In this document: positions 44,849-56,551 of the stretch, piece after piece | Position numbering within the stretch: position 1 is the first letter of the stretch | How the letters are laid out: every line of letters starts with the position of its first letter | Assembly: GCA_010015655.1 (NCBI GenBank) | Contig: ML976753.1 | Span: forward strand, 164,336-228,335 | Direction of reading: 5' to 3' | Length of the DNA stretch: 64,000 nt | From: Bimuria novae-zelandiae CBS 107.79 | Taxonomy: Eukaryota; Ascomycota; Dothideomycetes; Pleosporales; Didymosphaeriaceae | Notes under the pieces: model-generated | Seen by the model: only the letters and a program-made list of their open reading frames with translations | Databases searched by the model: none | What the model was told of the DNA's origin: nothing | Made by a program: the position numbers and the translations under genes

Positions 44849-46552
44849 ATGCTACCCTCCGACCTTACGCTTCCCACAAAAGCCTGCCACAACTGCAGGA
44901 AGCGCCGTTGGAAATGTGATCGGTCACTGCCAGTTTGCCACAAATGCATGTCCTCAGGAGCGGAGTGCCTTGGCTATGGCAAGCTATTCGTGTGGAACCA
45001 GGGGGTCGCGAGCCGAGGGAAGATGATGGGGAAGACATTTGAAAGCAAATTGAAAACGAAACAAGGAGGTGAAACTACGCGAAAAGCAGTCAAATCGAAG
45101 GAAAATCAGCTATCGCAGCAGTCTGAAGGTCCGCGGAATGGAGAGCTTCCGGAGAACACCGTTGAAGTCGAAGAAATTCCCCGACAGCAGACGAACGACA
45201 TGGCACTCTCGACCACCCTTATTGATCCGCTCTACCAGGATCTGAGCCCGAACTCGCGGTACTACCTTTACCATTTTGTGACTCAAATCTGCATGGATTT
45301 AGTCATATACGATGGAGGACCAGGTCACAATCCATTTCGTGATCTTGTGCCTGCCACTACTGCGTTCCCCACACTGCTGCACATCATCTTGGCTGGCTCC
45401 GCCCACCATGTTTTCAACATTTCACGGGATCCTATTACTCCGTCAACATATCAGCCCGAGAAAAGGCCATGTCTTGTGCAGTATTACCAAGCGGTCAGTC
45501 GGTTTGGTGGGCCAATGAAGACTTCTTACGCGGATGCCCTGCTGGCAAAGCAACAGGCGCTTTCCTTCATGGCGAAATCGGTGGCGTCGGTTACGCCCGC
45601 AAACATTGACGTGATACTGGCTGCCATATTGATGTTCATCAACTACGATCTAATAGAGTCCGGTCGAGATAAGTGGCGGGTTCACATTGAAGGCGCCCGC
45701 GAATTAATTGCGCGCCTCGATACTCCTCCCTACCTGCAAGAGCCGATGAGCAAATTGCGACTGGCTGTTTTGGCAGACTTCCTTGTCTTTTTCGTTATTG
45801 GCGCTACATTTACGTTCGCCACCTCGCGCGTGCTAATACCGGAGTCAATCGACCTGGATCCTATTTTGAAATATGCCGAGACAAACAATTACTTGTCACT
45901 GCCCGGACCATTGCTACGCATAATGGTGGAGTCTTTCAAGCTGGACGACACGCGCGAAGACGCTTCAGAAGATATACCAGTTCATGTCCAAGATGAGATT
46001 GGCGAGCTGCTGAAAGCAGCTCTAGACTTCGACCCTGCGGTTCGTACAATCTCAGAACAGATGGATGAGTTTTTCACTGATTAGCAATAGGACTGGGTAG
46101 CGACCTTCGAGCCCGCTGGCCCAATCGACAATCTCGATCATCGTTTACACATCGCCTCAGCGCACCGTGCCGCTGTCTGCATATACCTCGCTCGCGCGTT
46201 ACCATACACCAATCCACTCATCGACCCCAACAGTGGCAGCGCTCTGCTCAATCTTACAGATCTCGCCGATGAGATCCTGCACCAAGTCTCTTACCTTAAG
46301 CCAGGGGATACGCTCTACAAGTCGATCAGCTGGCCGTTGTTCCTTGCCGGTGCCGAATGTGAAGGCGTCGCTCGTCGCGTTTGGATCATGGACAAACTAG
46401 ACGAGTTCTATGAACTGTTATATTGGGGCTACGTGCACACCGCGAAGAAAATCCTGGAGATTATTTGGAGTTGCAAAGACAAATACGGTGCCAACACCTC
46501 ATGCTGGATCAGCGACATCAAAGAGCTCGGGTATGAGATCTTGATTGCCTGA
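44849..46552 (+). CDS. Zn2Cys6 fungal transcription factor
   Basis: Two exons (44849-46039 and 46091-46552) give 550 residues. The Zn2Cys6 cluster is perfect at the N-terminus (Cys13, 16, 23, 30, 33, 40; CHNCRKRRWKCDRSLPVCHKC). A basic linker and a disordered stretch follow. From about residue 130 there is a helical 'fungal-specific transcription factor 2'-type domain (YYLYHFVTQICMDLVIYDGG; later ASAHRAAVCIYLARALPYTNP). The intron 46040-46090 is inferred because two in-frame TAG codons lie inside it and removing it joins LDFDPA to DWVATFEPAG smoothly. Its donor GTTCGT is weak. If the intron is wrong, the protein would end at 46084 with 411 residues. Likely regulator of the divergent transporter. 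Confidence 0.85.
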
Positions 46553-47045
46553 CGCTACTTCGAACTCGAAAGCATGTTCTTTGCGGCAGAAAATTATGGG
46601 TTCTTCAACGAGCGTGCGAGCGGACTGTGGATAGATAGAATCGCAAAGAGAACGGAACAACATTAGTCCAGGTGCCCAACAACTCCAGGGCCTATGGACC
46701 ATCACGTGATTCCATACGCGCGGCACCGGTCCGGCGTTTCAGACTCGCCGTCAATCTGCAATGCCTTATCGGCAAGGCGAGCGTTTCCGTCTTCTCGACC
46801 TTCCATGGGGCTCCCTTCCCCAGCCAGGTATTCTTAGCAGAGATATTGGTACCTTTACCGCTCTACTCCGGCTTCGTTGTCGGCCAAGCGAACAGTGTGG
46901 ATCCGAAGTGCGAAGTGCCAATTGAGGTTTTCGAATGTTAAACAACCGTCGCCAACGAAGCAGTTCCTGTTCCTGAATACTGAAACAGTACCTTGGGTGC
47001 CCGAGGGTTCGCAACTGCGCGTCAGATTTGAGCGACGTGCGCGTA
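46553..47045. other. Intergenic flank of the pogo element
   Basis: 493 bp with no recognisable gene. The pogo-type element inserts at the TA at 47044-47045. Confidence 0.55.
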
Positions 47046-47092
47046 CTGTGCTGACGCGCGTGCCGCCCCGGTTCGCGTGCCGCCCCACCAAC
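47046..47092 (+). repeat. Left terminal inverted repeat of the pogo element
   Basis: 47 bp starting CTGTGCTGACGC and ending CACCAAC. It contains two copies of GCGTGCCGCCCC (47058-47069 and 47075-47086) with a 17-bp period. It is GC-rich and shows no RIP-type decay. Confidence 0.92.
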
Positions 47093-49118
47093 CCCAGAAC
47101 ACCAGACAAGACACCAACTTTGACGCGTTGCATCTCAACAATCACAGCAGCTATAGAGGCCGCACTTAGAGTAATTAAATACGCTAAACTAAAAGAATAA
47201 CCTTCGTATAAGGTAATTACTAAGTAGTATAGTATATTAAGATCTACGTTAGCCTAAAGATACTAAGGCTATTAAGCCCTGCAGGAAGCTAAAAACACCT
47301 CCTAAAAGAAACTTAATCTACATTAAGAAGCTAAGCTTATATAGTATATTAAAGATTTATCCCTAAAAGGGCTACCTCTAATAAGAGAGATAATATAAAA
47401 TTACGCGTCTTTAATTACTAAAAAGTTTATAAGTTAGGCCTAGGTAACGCGCTTCTTACACCGAAACGGTGAAGATCTTATCTATAAATAGACTAAAGGA
47501 ATAGACTCTAATCGCTATAAAGCTAACTCTAAAACTAAGTACGAGGCGTACTTTAATCTGCTACACCTAAAGATAGAAGAGTACAATATACTATCGTGTA
47601 ATACCTATAATATAGACAAAAAGGGCTTCTTAATTAGCGTTATAGGACGCTCTAAACGCGTCTTTAGTTAAGTAGCTTAAGAGAGAGGAGAGATAAAAGA
47701 TTTACTATAAGATAGCTTACGTAAGTAGTTAACTATATTAGTAGCTATTTACGCTAATAGAAGCGCTCTCCTACCTACTCTTCTCTTCTTAGGAGTATCT
47801 AGGTTACTATAGTTAACTTAGGTAGCTAGTATTAAAGCTAGCAAGCACGACGTCTTTATTAGCTTAACTTTATTAGGCTAGATAAATAATAACACTAGTT
47901 TAGCGTAATTAGAGTAGGTTTTTAACCGCTATATAAAGTAAAAAGCGCGCTAAGGGAAAGACTAGCGTCTCCTTATACTTAATAGCTATAATAGTTACCT
48001 AATAATAGAGTTTCTTGAGTACTATAACTCTTATTATATACTACTAGCTATGTTTCCTCCCTACTCTACCTATACGTTTTAGCTACTTAACGTTATTTAC
48101 TTTAAACCTCTCTCTAGCTCTTACACTAAGGTCCTTACTAATTACCTCTAAAAGAGCTAAGGGATAGTGCTTATTATAAAGAAGGACTTCTTTCTACTAT
48201 TTTAGAGTGCCTAGACGTCCTTCTTTAAGGCAGAGATTATCCTAAAGTCCTTTAAAGCTACTAGTATATAGCCTAAAGACCGTATAGTTATACTTAAACG
48301 CTTCGCTAATAATTAAGAGGAGCTAGATAAAGCAGCTCTAGAGGCTCTTAAAGAGGCTAAATAGAGTTATTTAAACCGTCTTATATAGTCTATAGTAGAG
48401 GATATTACCACTAAGGAGTTAAAGGCGCTCTTCTAAATACTTTACTATCTTTAAGTATAAAATTAACTACTTTAATATAAAAATAAGGGCTTAAGCGTCG
48501 CTCTTAACACTAAGAAGCGTTATAAGAAGCGTGGCAGATCTCTTAATTTATAGTAGAGGCAAGAGTACTATAGTAGTATAGTACTCTAGTCTCCTTATAA
48601 GATTAGAGAGGCACGTGCACGCGAGAGAGTAAATAAAAAACTCTAATATAAGAAGGAGCTTATAAAAGCTAATTAGAAGGAACTTTAAAAGTCTTCTAAG
48701 CTACTTAAAGAGAAAAAGAAGGAGGAGAAGCGTATAAAAAAAGAGAGAGCTAAAGTAGAGAGAGATTAAATAAAGGCTAAATAGGAGGCTACGCGCGAGG
48801 CAAAAAAAGTAGCTTAAAATATAAAGAAAGTATTTTAAACTTTGTAAAAAGGTAAGCGTAAAGCCTTAAAAAGTCCTCCTTTAAAATCTAAGCCTAAGAG
48901 ACGCGCTAGTAGTAGTGTAGCTCTAAAGGAGTCCCTAGAAGCTACACTAGCCGCCCTACTAAAAGTTAACTCTCGCGGCCGCACAATTACTCTCCTAAGC
49001 AAATATAAGTAGTAAATAGCAATCGCGAGCATATTACAAGTCTCTCCACCAAAAAATCTCGTAATAATAGCTATTTTGTGGCTCTCTGCAGCCTCATCTT
49101 TGTAGTGATGGGCATGTT

Positions 49119-49165
49119 GTTAGTGGGGCGGCACGCGAACCGGGGCGGCACGCGCGTCAGCACAG
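49119..49165 (-). repeat. Right terminal inverted repeat of the pogo element
   Basis: The reverse complement equals the left repeat except for one C/T difference near the inner end (CACTAAC versus CACCAAC). The same internal 12-bp duplication is present. Confidence 0.92.
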
Positions 49166-50068
49166 TACTGCTCCACCTCAAGGTTCGGTTCTCTCCACGG
49201 CTGAAGTGGGTGTTAAAAGACTACGGTATAGGTTGAGATAGCTTGCCAATGCAAGTTCTCGCAATGAGTTGCAACCGAATTGTTGTGCGGGTGGATAGCT
49301 GGTGACGTGGGTGGCTAGACCCCAACGGGAGAGGTGCAAAGCCCAGGATAAGCGCTGCCGAGGCACTGTGCCTCTTGAGTGCCGTCCATCACAATGCAAG
49401 ACGGTTCAATATCACAAATTTCTCACAACGCTCGCATGGCCTGAATAGTGCATTCATCCGAGGGAAGTCTAATGATCGGTCGCGCGGCTATGACAAACCG
49501 AGAACCCGCTCCCGTCGTCCTCATTGCACAGCCACACTTCCCGCGAGGACAGGCAAGATGCATGCACACGCGCTTCTCTTTCTCCAGATCGCTGTCCAGG
49601 CCTACGCGCCTAACCAGATCCCCCTTCGAACGTCCGACCCTTCCATCCAGGGACCTAACGTTCACTTGAAACCGCGTCCCCCACCGCAAGTCCCGCTAAA
49701 TTTAGCGCTCAAGTGAGACCTCCTTTGCTTCTGTAGTCCAGCATACCATGTATCAACGACCCCACTTTCCTCACATCATACTCTCTTTTCTCCTTTGCTG
49801 GTACATCCTTAGATGAGAGGAGTGAGGGCGAGTCAAACCACAATGGTCGTGACTGTCGAAGCAGGCGTATCCACGGGAATCTGCGTGGGGCACCTAGACG
49901 TTTCAACCCATATAAACACTGTCAAAGCCAGATCCTGCAGCGCTGGAAAGGGTTATGATGGTATAGTGCAGCGTCTTGTCGCTCTTTCCTGGCTTTCTGT
50001 CTTTGTGTCCTTCCATCATATACCCGTCGTACTTTCTAATGCTACTTTCTTTCAAACGCGAATCCAGC
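49166..50068. other. Intergenic, GH76 promoter side
   Basis: About 0.9 kb between the transposon and the mannanase. Frames at 49375-49716 and 49813-50124 lack motifs and partly overlap the GH76 leader. Confidence 0.5.
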
Positions 50069-51503
50069 ATGTATCCTTCAGCATTCTTACAGACACTCTT
50101 AATAACTGCTTCTTTCGCATCTAACACCTTTGCGCAAAGCCAGCTGCCACTGAGCGACGTCACCGACCCCACGAAACGAGCCGAAATCGCGCTTTCCGCG
50201 CTTCAGATTTGGTATAATGCTGGCACTGGATTATGGAGCACGACGGGATGGTGGAATTCAGCAAACGTCATGACAATTGTCGCAAACCTAGCTAAAGTGG
50301 ATAATAACCCGCAACTACAGAGCTTGTATGGCACCCGCATGTACAAAAATCGACTACCTCTGCTAACTCCACCAGAGCGCCACGTATCTTCGCAAACACG
50401 CTCTTACAAGCCCCAGCGCAAAATCCACAGCCCGGCGTAGAAGGCAACCCCCTCAGAAAACGAGATAATACCAACGAAACGTTCACACTTTTTAACTCGA
50501 CCGTTTTAGAAACAGGCTACAATAAAATCCTCGACAACGAAGACGAGCTTACAACAATATACCCTGAAAATTGGAACACGCCGACCGGAAAATACATCGA
50601 CATAACCCAGCTACCCATCTACAAAACCTCTGAACGAGCATCTGTCGCCGTTGCCGCCGCGAACGCTAACGACTGGCTCGACGGCTTCTACGACGACGAC
50701 CTCTGGTGGGCGCTCGCCTGGATCGCTGCCTACGACGTCACACAAGAAGACCCCTACCTTACGCTTGCAGAAAACATCTTCGCGGCTGTCGCGACGGCAT
50801 GGGGTACGAACTGCGGGGACGGAGGCATATACTGGAGCTGGCAAAAAGACTACGTCAACGCGATCCCAAATGAGCTTTTCCTATCCACTGCCGCGCACCT
50901 GGCGAATCGTGCGGAGGACAAGCAGACGTATGTGGAATGGGCACAAAGAGAGCTTGAGTGGTTCATGGGTACCGGGATGATTAATGAGCGGGGGACGATA
51001 AATGATGGGTTGACGAGCGACTGTAAAAATAATAATTTGGTGAGTACTTCGCAGAATCCTAAACGCGGATCTGTGTCACTGATGTTGTCTAGACTACGTG
51101 GTCGTACAACCAAGGCGTCATCCTCGGTGGTCTGGTCGAGTTGAATCGCGCGTCTCCCGACGAATCGTACCTCACTCTAGCGGCTAGGATTGCGAAAGCC
51201 GCCATCGAGGAGCTGTCTGACGAGAATGGCGTCATTCATGACAAGTGCGGGCCGTATTGTGGTGCCGACGGTTCACAATTCAAGGGAATTTTTGCACGCA
51301 ATCTGCAGATGCTGCATGTTGCTGCACCCGACGAAGCTTATGTGAAATGCATACAAGCGAACGCGGACAGTGTCTGGAGGAACGACAGGGATGAAGGAAA
51401 TATGCTGAGCATCGACTGGGCTGGACCGTTTGTCAATCCGGCAAATGCGAGTACGCATTCGAGCGCGATGGAGGCGCTCGTTGCTGCTATCACGGTGAGA
51501 TGA
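50069..51503 (+). CDS. Secreted GH76 alpha-1,6-mannanase
   Basis: Three exons (50069-50325, 50376-51039, 51093-51503) give 443 residues. Introns are GTATGG...CCAG (50 bp) and GTGAGT...TAG (53 bp). The N-terminus MYPSAFLQTLLITASFASNT is a signal peptide, with cleavage likely after TFA (about residue 23). GH76 hallmarks are WYNAGTGLWSTTGWWNSAN near residue 50, the catalytic Asp pair in DGFYDDDLWWALAW (about residues 192-194), GGIYWSW, TWSYNQGVILGGL and FKGIFARNL. No C-terminal GPI signal is seen, so the enzyme is probably secreted rather than a Dfg5/Dcw1 wall transglycosidase. It would cut alpha-1,6-mannan backbones. I preferred the ATG at 50069 over an upstream in-frame start because only this one begins a signal peptide directly. 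Confidence 0.9.
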
Positions 51504-53739
51504 TTGAAGAGCGGGACGCGACAATAATGTTGTGAGGGGGAGTCCAGTCACTGTGTTTCGGCGGCCTAATCGTTAATGATACCCATTTATGTTTCTCTTC
51601 ATGTTCTTCTAGGGCACAAGCATCCATCGTACGAAGAGAGAATAGATCTCCAGCACGTCCGATCCCAAAACTCAAACGAACTTAGAATGATCCGTGGCCA
51701 AAGATAGTATAAGCCAAGACGACGTGAACTCCCCTTCCAGTGCTTTACGTCCACGCCGCGTCCGTACCGCGCACCGTACAACCGCTTACTCAGTCCTGTG
51801 TCTATATCGATGCCAGGTGACTGACAAACATTCCATCTCAGGACCTATCCTGGCCGACGCGGTACGAAACCATCCAACAGCGAGGCTGGCCGCTGATGTG
51901 AGGCTGCCTCAGCCGCGAGGCCACGATCACGACCCAGGCCACAGGACCACGCGGTACGCACGTGGATTACCACTGTGGCGCCCGTTTCGGAGATCCGACT
52001 GGCGCTGGCTTGAAACATGACGAGTGACGTCCGTGCAAGTTGACGAAAAGCTACCGCTTTCGTGTAGACTAGCTGTATCTGGTGCTTACAATATCATGGT
52101 TGGCGGTTGTGAGACACCAAGGAGCGAGAGTACATATGAACGGCGTTAAAGCGGGTGGACCAAGGCGTGGTATGAGTTTTGTCACGCCTGAATTTGCCCG
52201 ATCCGGAGCCTGGTGTCGACATTCGGCATCGGCGAAACGCAGGAACGGACAGTGGAGGCGAGCAAGTGCGAGGGATGGGCGATGGATGCTGTGTCGCTTT
52301 CTCTGTTTGTCGATCGATAACAGTGATGCGAGGGCTGTAGCCTCGTTGGGGCGACAATGCGAGGCTTGGGGCGGAATCTACGGGTAAAGACAGATCCTTA
52401 TTACTTTAGTGACACCCTAGCGGCATTTGCGGCGGGTATTGCGTATGGTGTGCGCGAGGCTTGCTGGTTGGGATCTTTGGGGGCCAAACCGGAACTCGTT
52501 TAGGATGCGATCTATCCGGTAGCAGGCGTGCCACCCTGTCGCACGGATAGTATTGGATGTTGAAACAATCAATGAAGTTGTATCTTTTGCTGTAAGGAGG
52601 AAACATGGTGCAGCTGCGGCGCATGTTGGCGAGTGCAGCAAATGCTAAGATCAAAAAGGTGACGGCATCTCCGTCTGAGCAGAACCGCGACGCTGCAGAA
52701 AAGGAGAGTGACCATAAGCTTCTAAAAACCTTTAGCACGAGTGTTGAGCGTTTTGCTGGCATATGACTTGATCGAAGATGCCAGCAATGAGCTTGTCAAC
52801 AAGCAGTAGGTCCAAGCGCAGGGGCACAGTCGCGGCTCTGACACAGCTACGGATGCATTCCAGTGGCGTGTGGCGTCAAACTGTCGGTAGGGTGGGGTGT
52901 CGTGTGTTCTTGCTGCGCTGAGAATAGTGTACGAGATCTCCAGCCAGGATGTAACGATGCGGCTCAGCTGCAGTTGTTCAGTGCGTTATTGATCAACCAT
53001 TGGCAATACTTCTACGGGCCCAAATAAAGGCGTTCGTTCAGTTCTTGACACAGTCGTCGAGGAACTGGAGCAGTCATTGCAAGTGAAACTGTGATGGCCT
53101 CGTGGATCTGGCATGTCATCATTAGGAATGGCGGCGGCTGCGCTAGAGGCAACGTGCGAGCGCGGTTCCGCTACAGATTTGACTGCCAAGCAAGGGGCGG
53201 TGACAGAAAATTGTGAATAGTTCAGTTCGACTCGAAGATAGGGACGAGTTTTCTCCGTAGTCGTCGTGAAGGAGTGGAGGAGGAGTGTCGCCGACGTTCC
53301 TTCTCGCAGGAAGTAACGCGCGCTAGCGCGCTCCCACGGACCACGCAGGCATCATTCACTCCATCTGGGGATCCCATTCGGCCGACACTTCCACCGAGCG
53401 ACACTTGCAACAGCATTGATGCCATCTAGTCTCAGTACGGCGCGTTGGGCTCACGACATGAAAAGCAGAAGCACTGACTGCCGGCGTGGGCGGACTGAGC
53501 GATGGGTTTGCCGCACAGCCACACCGTTGCTGTAGCGTGCCTCCCCGTACTTGCGACTCGTAAGCCACGGCTACCACTCCTTCAGCTTTCGCATAAAGCA
53601 CCTGGCACTATTGCCGAGTTGGAAATGTTGGGGTCGTAATCTTGCATCATTGTGCCGATTTCTCGTTTCTTACTCCTGTCGCTTCTGCATTCGCCGTATA
53701 TATTGTCATTCGCTCCCTTTTTCGCAGGTTTCCTTCAGC
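51504..53739. other. Intergenic, no gene recognised
   Basis: 2.2 kb with short frames only. A 118-codon minus frame at 52406-52762 has no family resemblance. No repeats, inverted repeats or RIP-like AT bias were noticed. Confidence 0.5.
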
Positions 53740-55703
53740 ATGTCATATTGGGGCACAGTCATGGAGTCCACTACTAATGTTCAGTATGGCAAACGATTAA
53801 TGCCCGTTATGATTGATGAAATCTCTGCTAAAGAGCCGAACCGCATTTGCTTCTCTTTTCCACGGTCAATTGACTTGAGAGCGGGCTTTCATGACATGAC
53901 ATTCCAAACTGTAAGTTACCCAGGAAGGATTTGGAACGACCCTAGCAGAGACTTACAACTCCTAGTTCGCCAATTCTATCAACAAAACGGCTCGGTTTAT
54001 CGAAAGGGAAATTGGCAGGAGCTCAATGTTCGAGACCGTCATGTACATAGGACATCCAGATGTGAGATACTTCATTGTCTTGCTAGCTTTGTAAGTGTTC
54101 TTCCGCTCCTCCAAGTTCCCAGCGTTTGCTACCTCATGTTCATGAAACAGTTACTGATCGCGCCACAGAATAAAGACAGGACACAAGGTATGCGCTGATC
54201 AGCCTGCAGCCGTCGCACGCCGTTCATGGTACGCTTGTCTGACCGATCATAGGTGCTCTTTAGCTCCCATCGAAATAGCGTAGCCGGTCACGCAGACCTG
54301 ATAAGACGGACCGATTGCACGATCCTTCTGTATACGACTGGATTCCCGGTAACGGGAATCCTCGAGGCGACAAGGATGGTTGGTCTTGATGACATCGAAC
54401 ACTGGATGATTCCACTGACCACCTTTTAGGAGTCGTTATGCATGCCAGAACTCGACTACCTGCTCGACGATTCCATATATACCAAGCCCTACCCGTACAA
54501 TAAGACCTTTGACCAAGCGATGCATCACCCATGCATGGTGATACATACATCAGGGTCAACGGGCATGCCAAAGCCAGTGGTTTGGACGCACTGGCAATTT
54601 GCAACAGTCGATGCGCAGCGCACTATCCCATGCCTTGATGGACGTCCGACCATGTACGGAACAGTACTGGACAATGCTAAGAGGTGTTACACCGGGCTAC
54701 CGATCTTTCACGGTGCTGGCATCGCATCGTCACTGGGTGCAGTATTGTTTAACGGTGTTACAATGGTGCTAGGACCCCCTGGAATACCTACCGCTAGTGT
54801 CTTCCAACAAATGATAGACTACGGGCACATCGATACCGCTGATCTACTGCCGGTCACACTCGAGGATATCGCCAGTTCTTCGACAGTCTTGACAAAGCTC
54901 CAGCGGCTGAAGTTCATCAGATATGTTGGCGGCAAGTACACAATTAAACCAGAAAAAGTTGCGCGACTAACAAAGCCACAGGTGCTCTTTCCAAACAAGC
55001 AGGTGATATCATATCCCAACATACCCATCTCTACACCATCATTGCGAGTACCGAAAGCGGCACACTCGTTCAGCACGCAACCGACCGCTCTGACTGGCAG
55101 TCCGTCTGCCTCAACCCCACCTACAACGGCATCGAGTGGCGTCCACGAGGCGCTTTGTATGAGCTCGTCTTCAAGCGCACTCCCGAACTCGCAGACCTAC
55201 AAGGCATCTTCAAGACCTCCCCGCGCCTACAAGAATGCTCCATGTCCGATCTCTACTCCAAGCACCCTACCAAGCCACACCACTGGAAGCATGAAGGGCG
55301 CATAGATGATATGATCGTCTTTCGCAACGGGTGGAACTTCAACCCTATCAGGCACGAGACAATGATTGGCGAGCATGCGTTGATGCAGCATTGCATGCTC
55401 ATGGGCACCGGGAGGGATATACCTGCTGCCATCATCGAGCTGAGACCAGACATCGACGCTGAACAGGAGGGGATCAGGAAAGCGGTTCTAGCTGAGTTGG
55501 CACCGAAGATTGAGGAAGCGAATAGCTTCGCTGACTCAACGGGCCAGCTACGCAAGGATGCGATCATATTTGCGAAGCGGGAGAAGCCGTTCGCAGTAGG
55601 GGTGAAAGGCACGGTGCAGAGGAAAGCTACGGCTGCGCTGTATGAGCGCGAGATTGAGGAGCTATACGCGAACCTCAGGGACAATAATCGAGTTACAGTA
55701 TGA
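53740..55703 (+). CDS. NRPS-like stand-alone adenylation enzyme
   Basis: Six exons fit in phase: 53740-53910, 53966-54090, 54169-54187 (19-nt microexon), 54253-54348, 54430-54931, 54982-55703; 544 residues. The last intron (54932-54981) is GC-AG (GCAAGT...CACAG). The fourth intron (54349-54429) removes an in-frame TAG and ends in a strong CTGACCACCTTTTAG. Adenylation motifs are VIHTSGSTGMPKPV (phosphate loop), GAGIASSLGAVLFNG, YVGGALSKQAGDII, TIIASTESG, the HEGRIDDMIVFRNGWNFNP hinge motif and KGTVQRKAT. This wording is typical of fungal NRPS-like/alpha-aminoadipate-reductase-type enzymes, which activate an aryl or alpha-keto acid. No carrier, thioesterase or reductase domain follows before the stop. 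The chain may instead continue past GTATGA (55699) into the assembly gap. Confidence 0.78.
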
Positions 55704-55855
55704 ACCTAGGCAGTAGGGAAGCAGACACAACACCTTTTAGCGACGGCCACAACAATCATATAATATGCATCACCCTCCTTTCATATCTCTTTCTCTCGCA
55801 ACCCCTCCTCATCCCTTCCTTCCCTGTCATCGTCCTGATTGTTAAATCTTCTCAA

Positions 55856-56180
55856 NNNNNNNNNNNNNNNNNNNNNNNNNNNNNNNNNNNNNNNNNNNNN
55901 NNNNNNNNNNNNNNNNNNNNNNNNNNNNNNNNNNNNNNNNNNNNNNNNNNNNNNNNNNNNNNNNNNNNNNNNNNNNNNNNNNNNNNNNNNNNNNNNNNNN
56001 NNNNNNNNNNNNNNNNNNNNNNNNNNNNNNNNNNNNNNNNNNNNNNNNNNNNNNNNNNNNNNNNNNNNNNNNNNNNNNNNNNNNNNNNNNNNNNNNNNNN
56101 NNNNNNNNNNNNNNNNNNNNNNNNNNNNNNNNNNNNNNNNNNNNNNNNNNNNNNNNNNNNNNNNNNNNNNNNNNNNNNNN
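55856..56180. other. Assembly gap (325 N)
   Basis: An unbroken run of N. The true length is unknown. A minus-strand ATG with good context (CCACCATGA, about 56206) reads directly into the gap, and the adenylation gene ends 150 bp before it. Confidence 0.99.
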
Positions 56181-56551
56181 GATGGAGAGTTTGTGGAGGG
56201 ACGTCATGGTGGTGGCCGGCGAGGAGAGGTGAGATTGGTCGTTGAGGGCGTTGTGGGTCGTTGTGCTGTTATTTAGAGGAGTTTGAGAGGACAGGCGAGT
56301 CGTGGTTGCTGGGGCGTTTGCCGTGGAATAGAACAACCCTGGAGGACAGAACGAGTTATGGCTGCTGGGTATTTGGCCGGGACCTGGTCCAGCTGTGAAG
56401 AACGAAGCAATCGAGCCCAATGCTTTGTCTTTGACTCTCCTCTGAATCCGCCTAGACGGTCGTTCTTGTACTCACTGCCTCACTCTGATGTCCGCCTTTG
56501 TTCTAGTGCCGGGCGTATAGTAAATAATATCTCCAGTCAGTCCACAAGCTA
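56181..56551. other. Intergenic after gap
   Basis: About 370 bp with no supported gene. Minus-strand frames here run into the gap and cannot be judged. Confidence 0.5.

Larger units (their letters stand above)
47046..49165 (+). mobile_element. Pogo/Fot1-type DNA transposon, RIP-degenerate
   Basis: A complete 2120-bp element flanked by TA at 47044-47045 and 49166-49167, with 47-bp terminal inverted repeats differing at one base. The interior is AT-rich and full of stops, but the plus strand still spells a Fot1/pogo transposase. It has an N-terminal helix-turn-helix (IEAALRVIKYAKLKE at about 47152, then PSYKVI and LRSTLA), a CENP-B-like part (VTRFLHRNGEDLIYK), KGIDSNRYKA and YEAYFNLLHLKIEEYNIL. 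The DDE core reads YNIDKKGFLI, and PPYSTYTFxLLNV stands where the family has PPHSTHTLQPLDV. The C-terminus is Lys/Glu-rich. The replacements (His to Tyr, Gln to stop, Pro to Leu, Glu to Lys) are all RIP-type transitions. Confidence 0.92.

Noticed and set aside
46082..46090. Two TAG codons read as nonsense mutations (RIP) in the Zn2Cys6 gene
   Set aside because: A single 51-bp intron removes both and joins family-like sequence in phase; the downstream half is otherwise free of stops.
54428..54430. In-frame TAG in the adenylation gene read as a disabling mutation
   Set aside because: The TAG overlaps a strong acceptor (CTGACCACCTTTTAG); an intron 54349-54429 keeps the frame, so a functional gene is more likely.
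56181..56210. Minus-strand gene starting MTSLHKLSI and entering the gap
   Set aside because: Good ATG context, but only nine residues are visible before the N run, so it cannot be judged.
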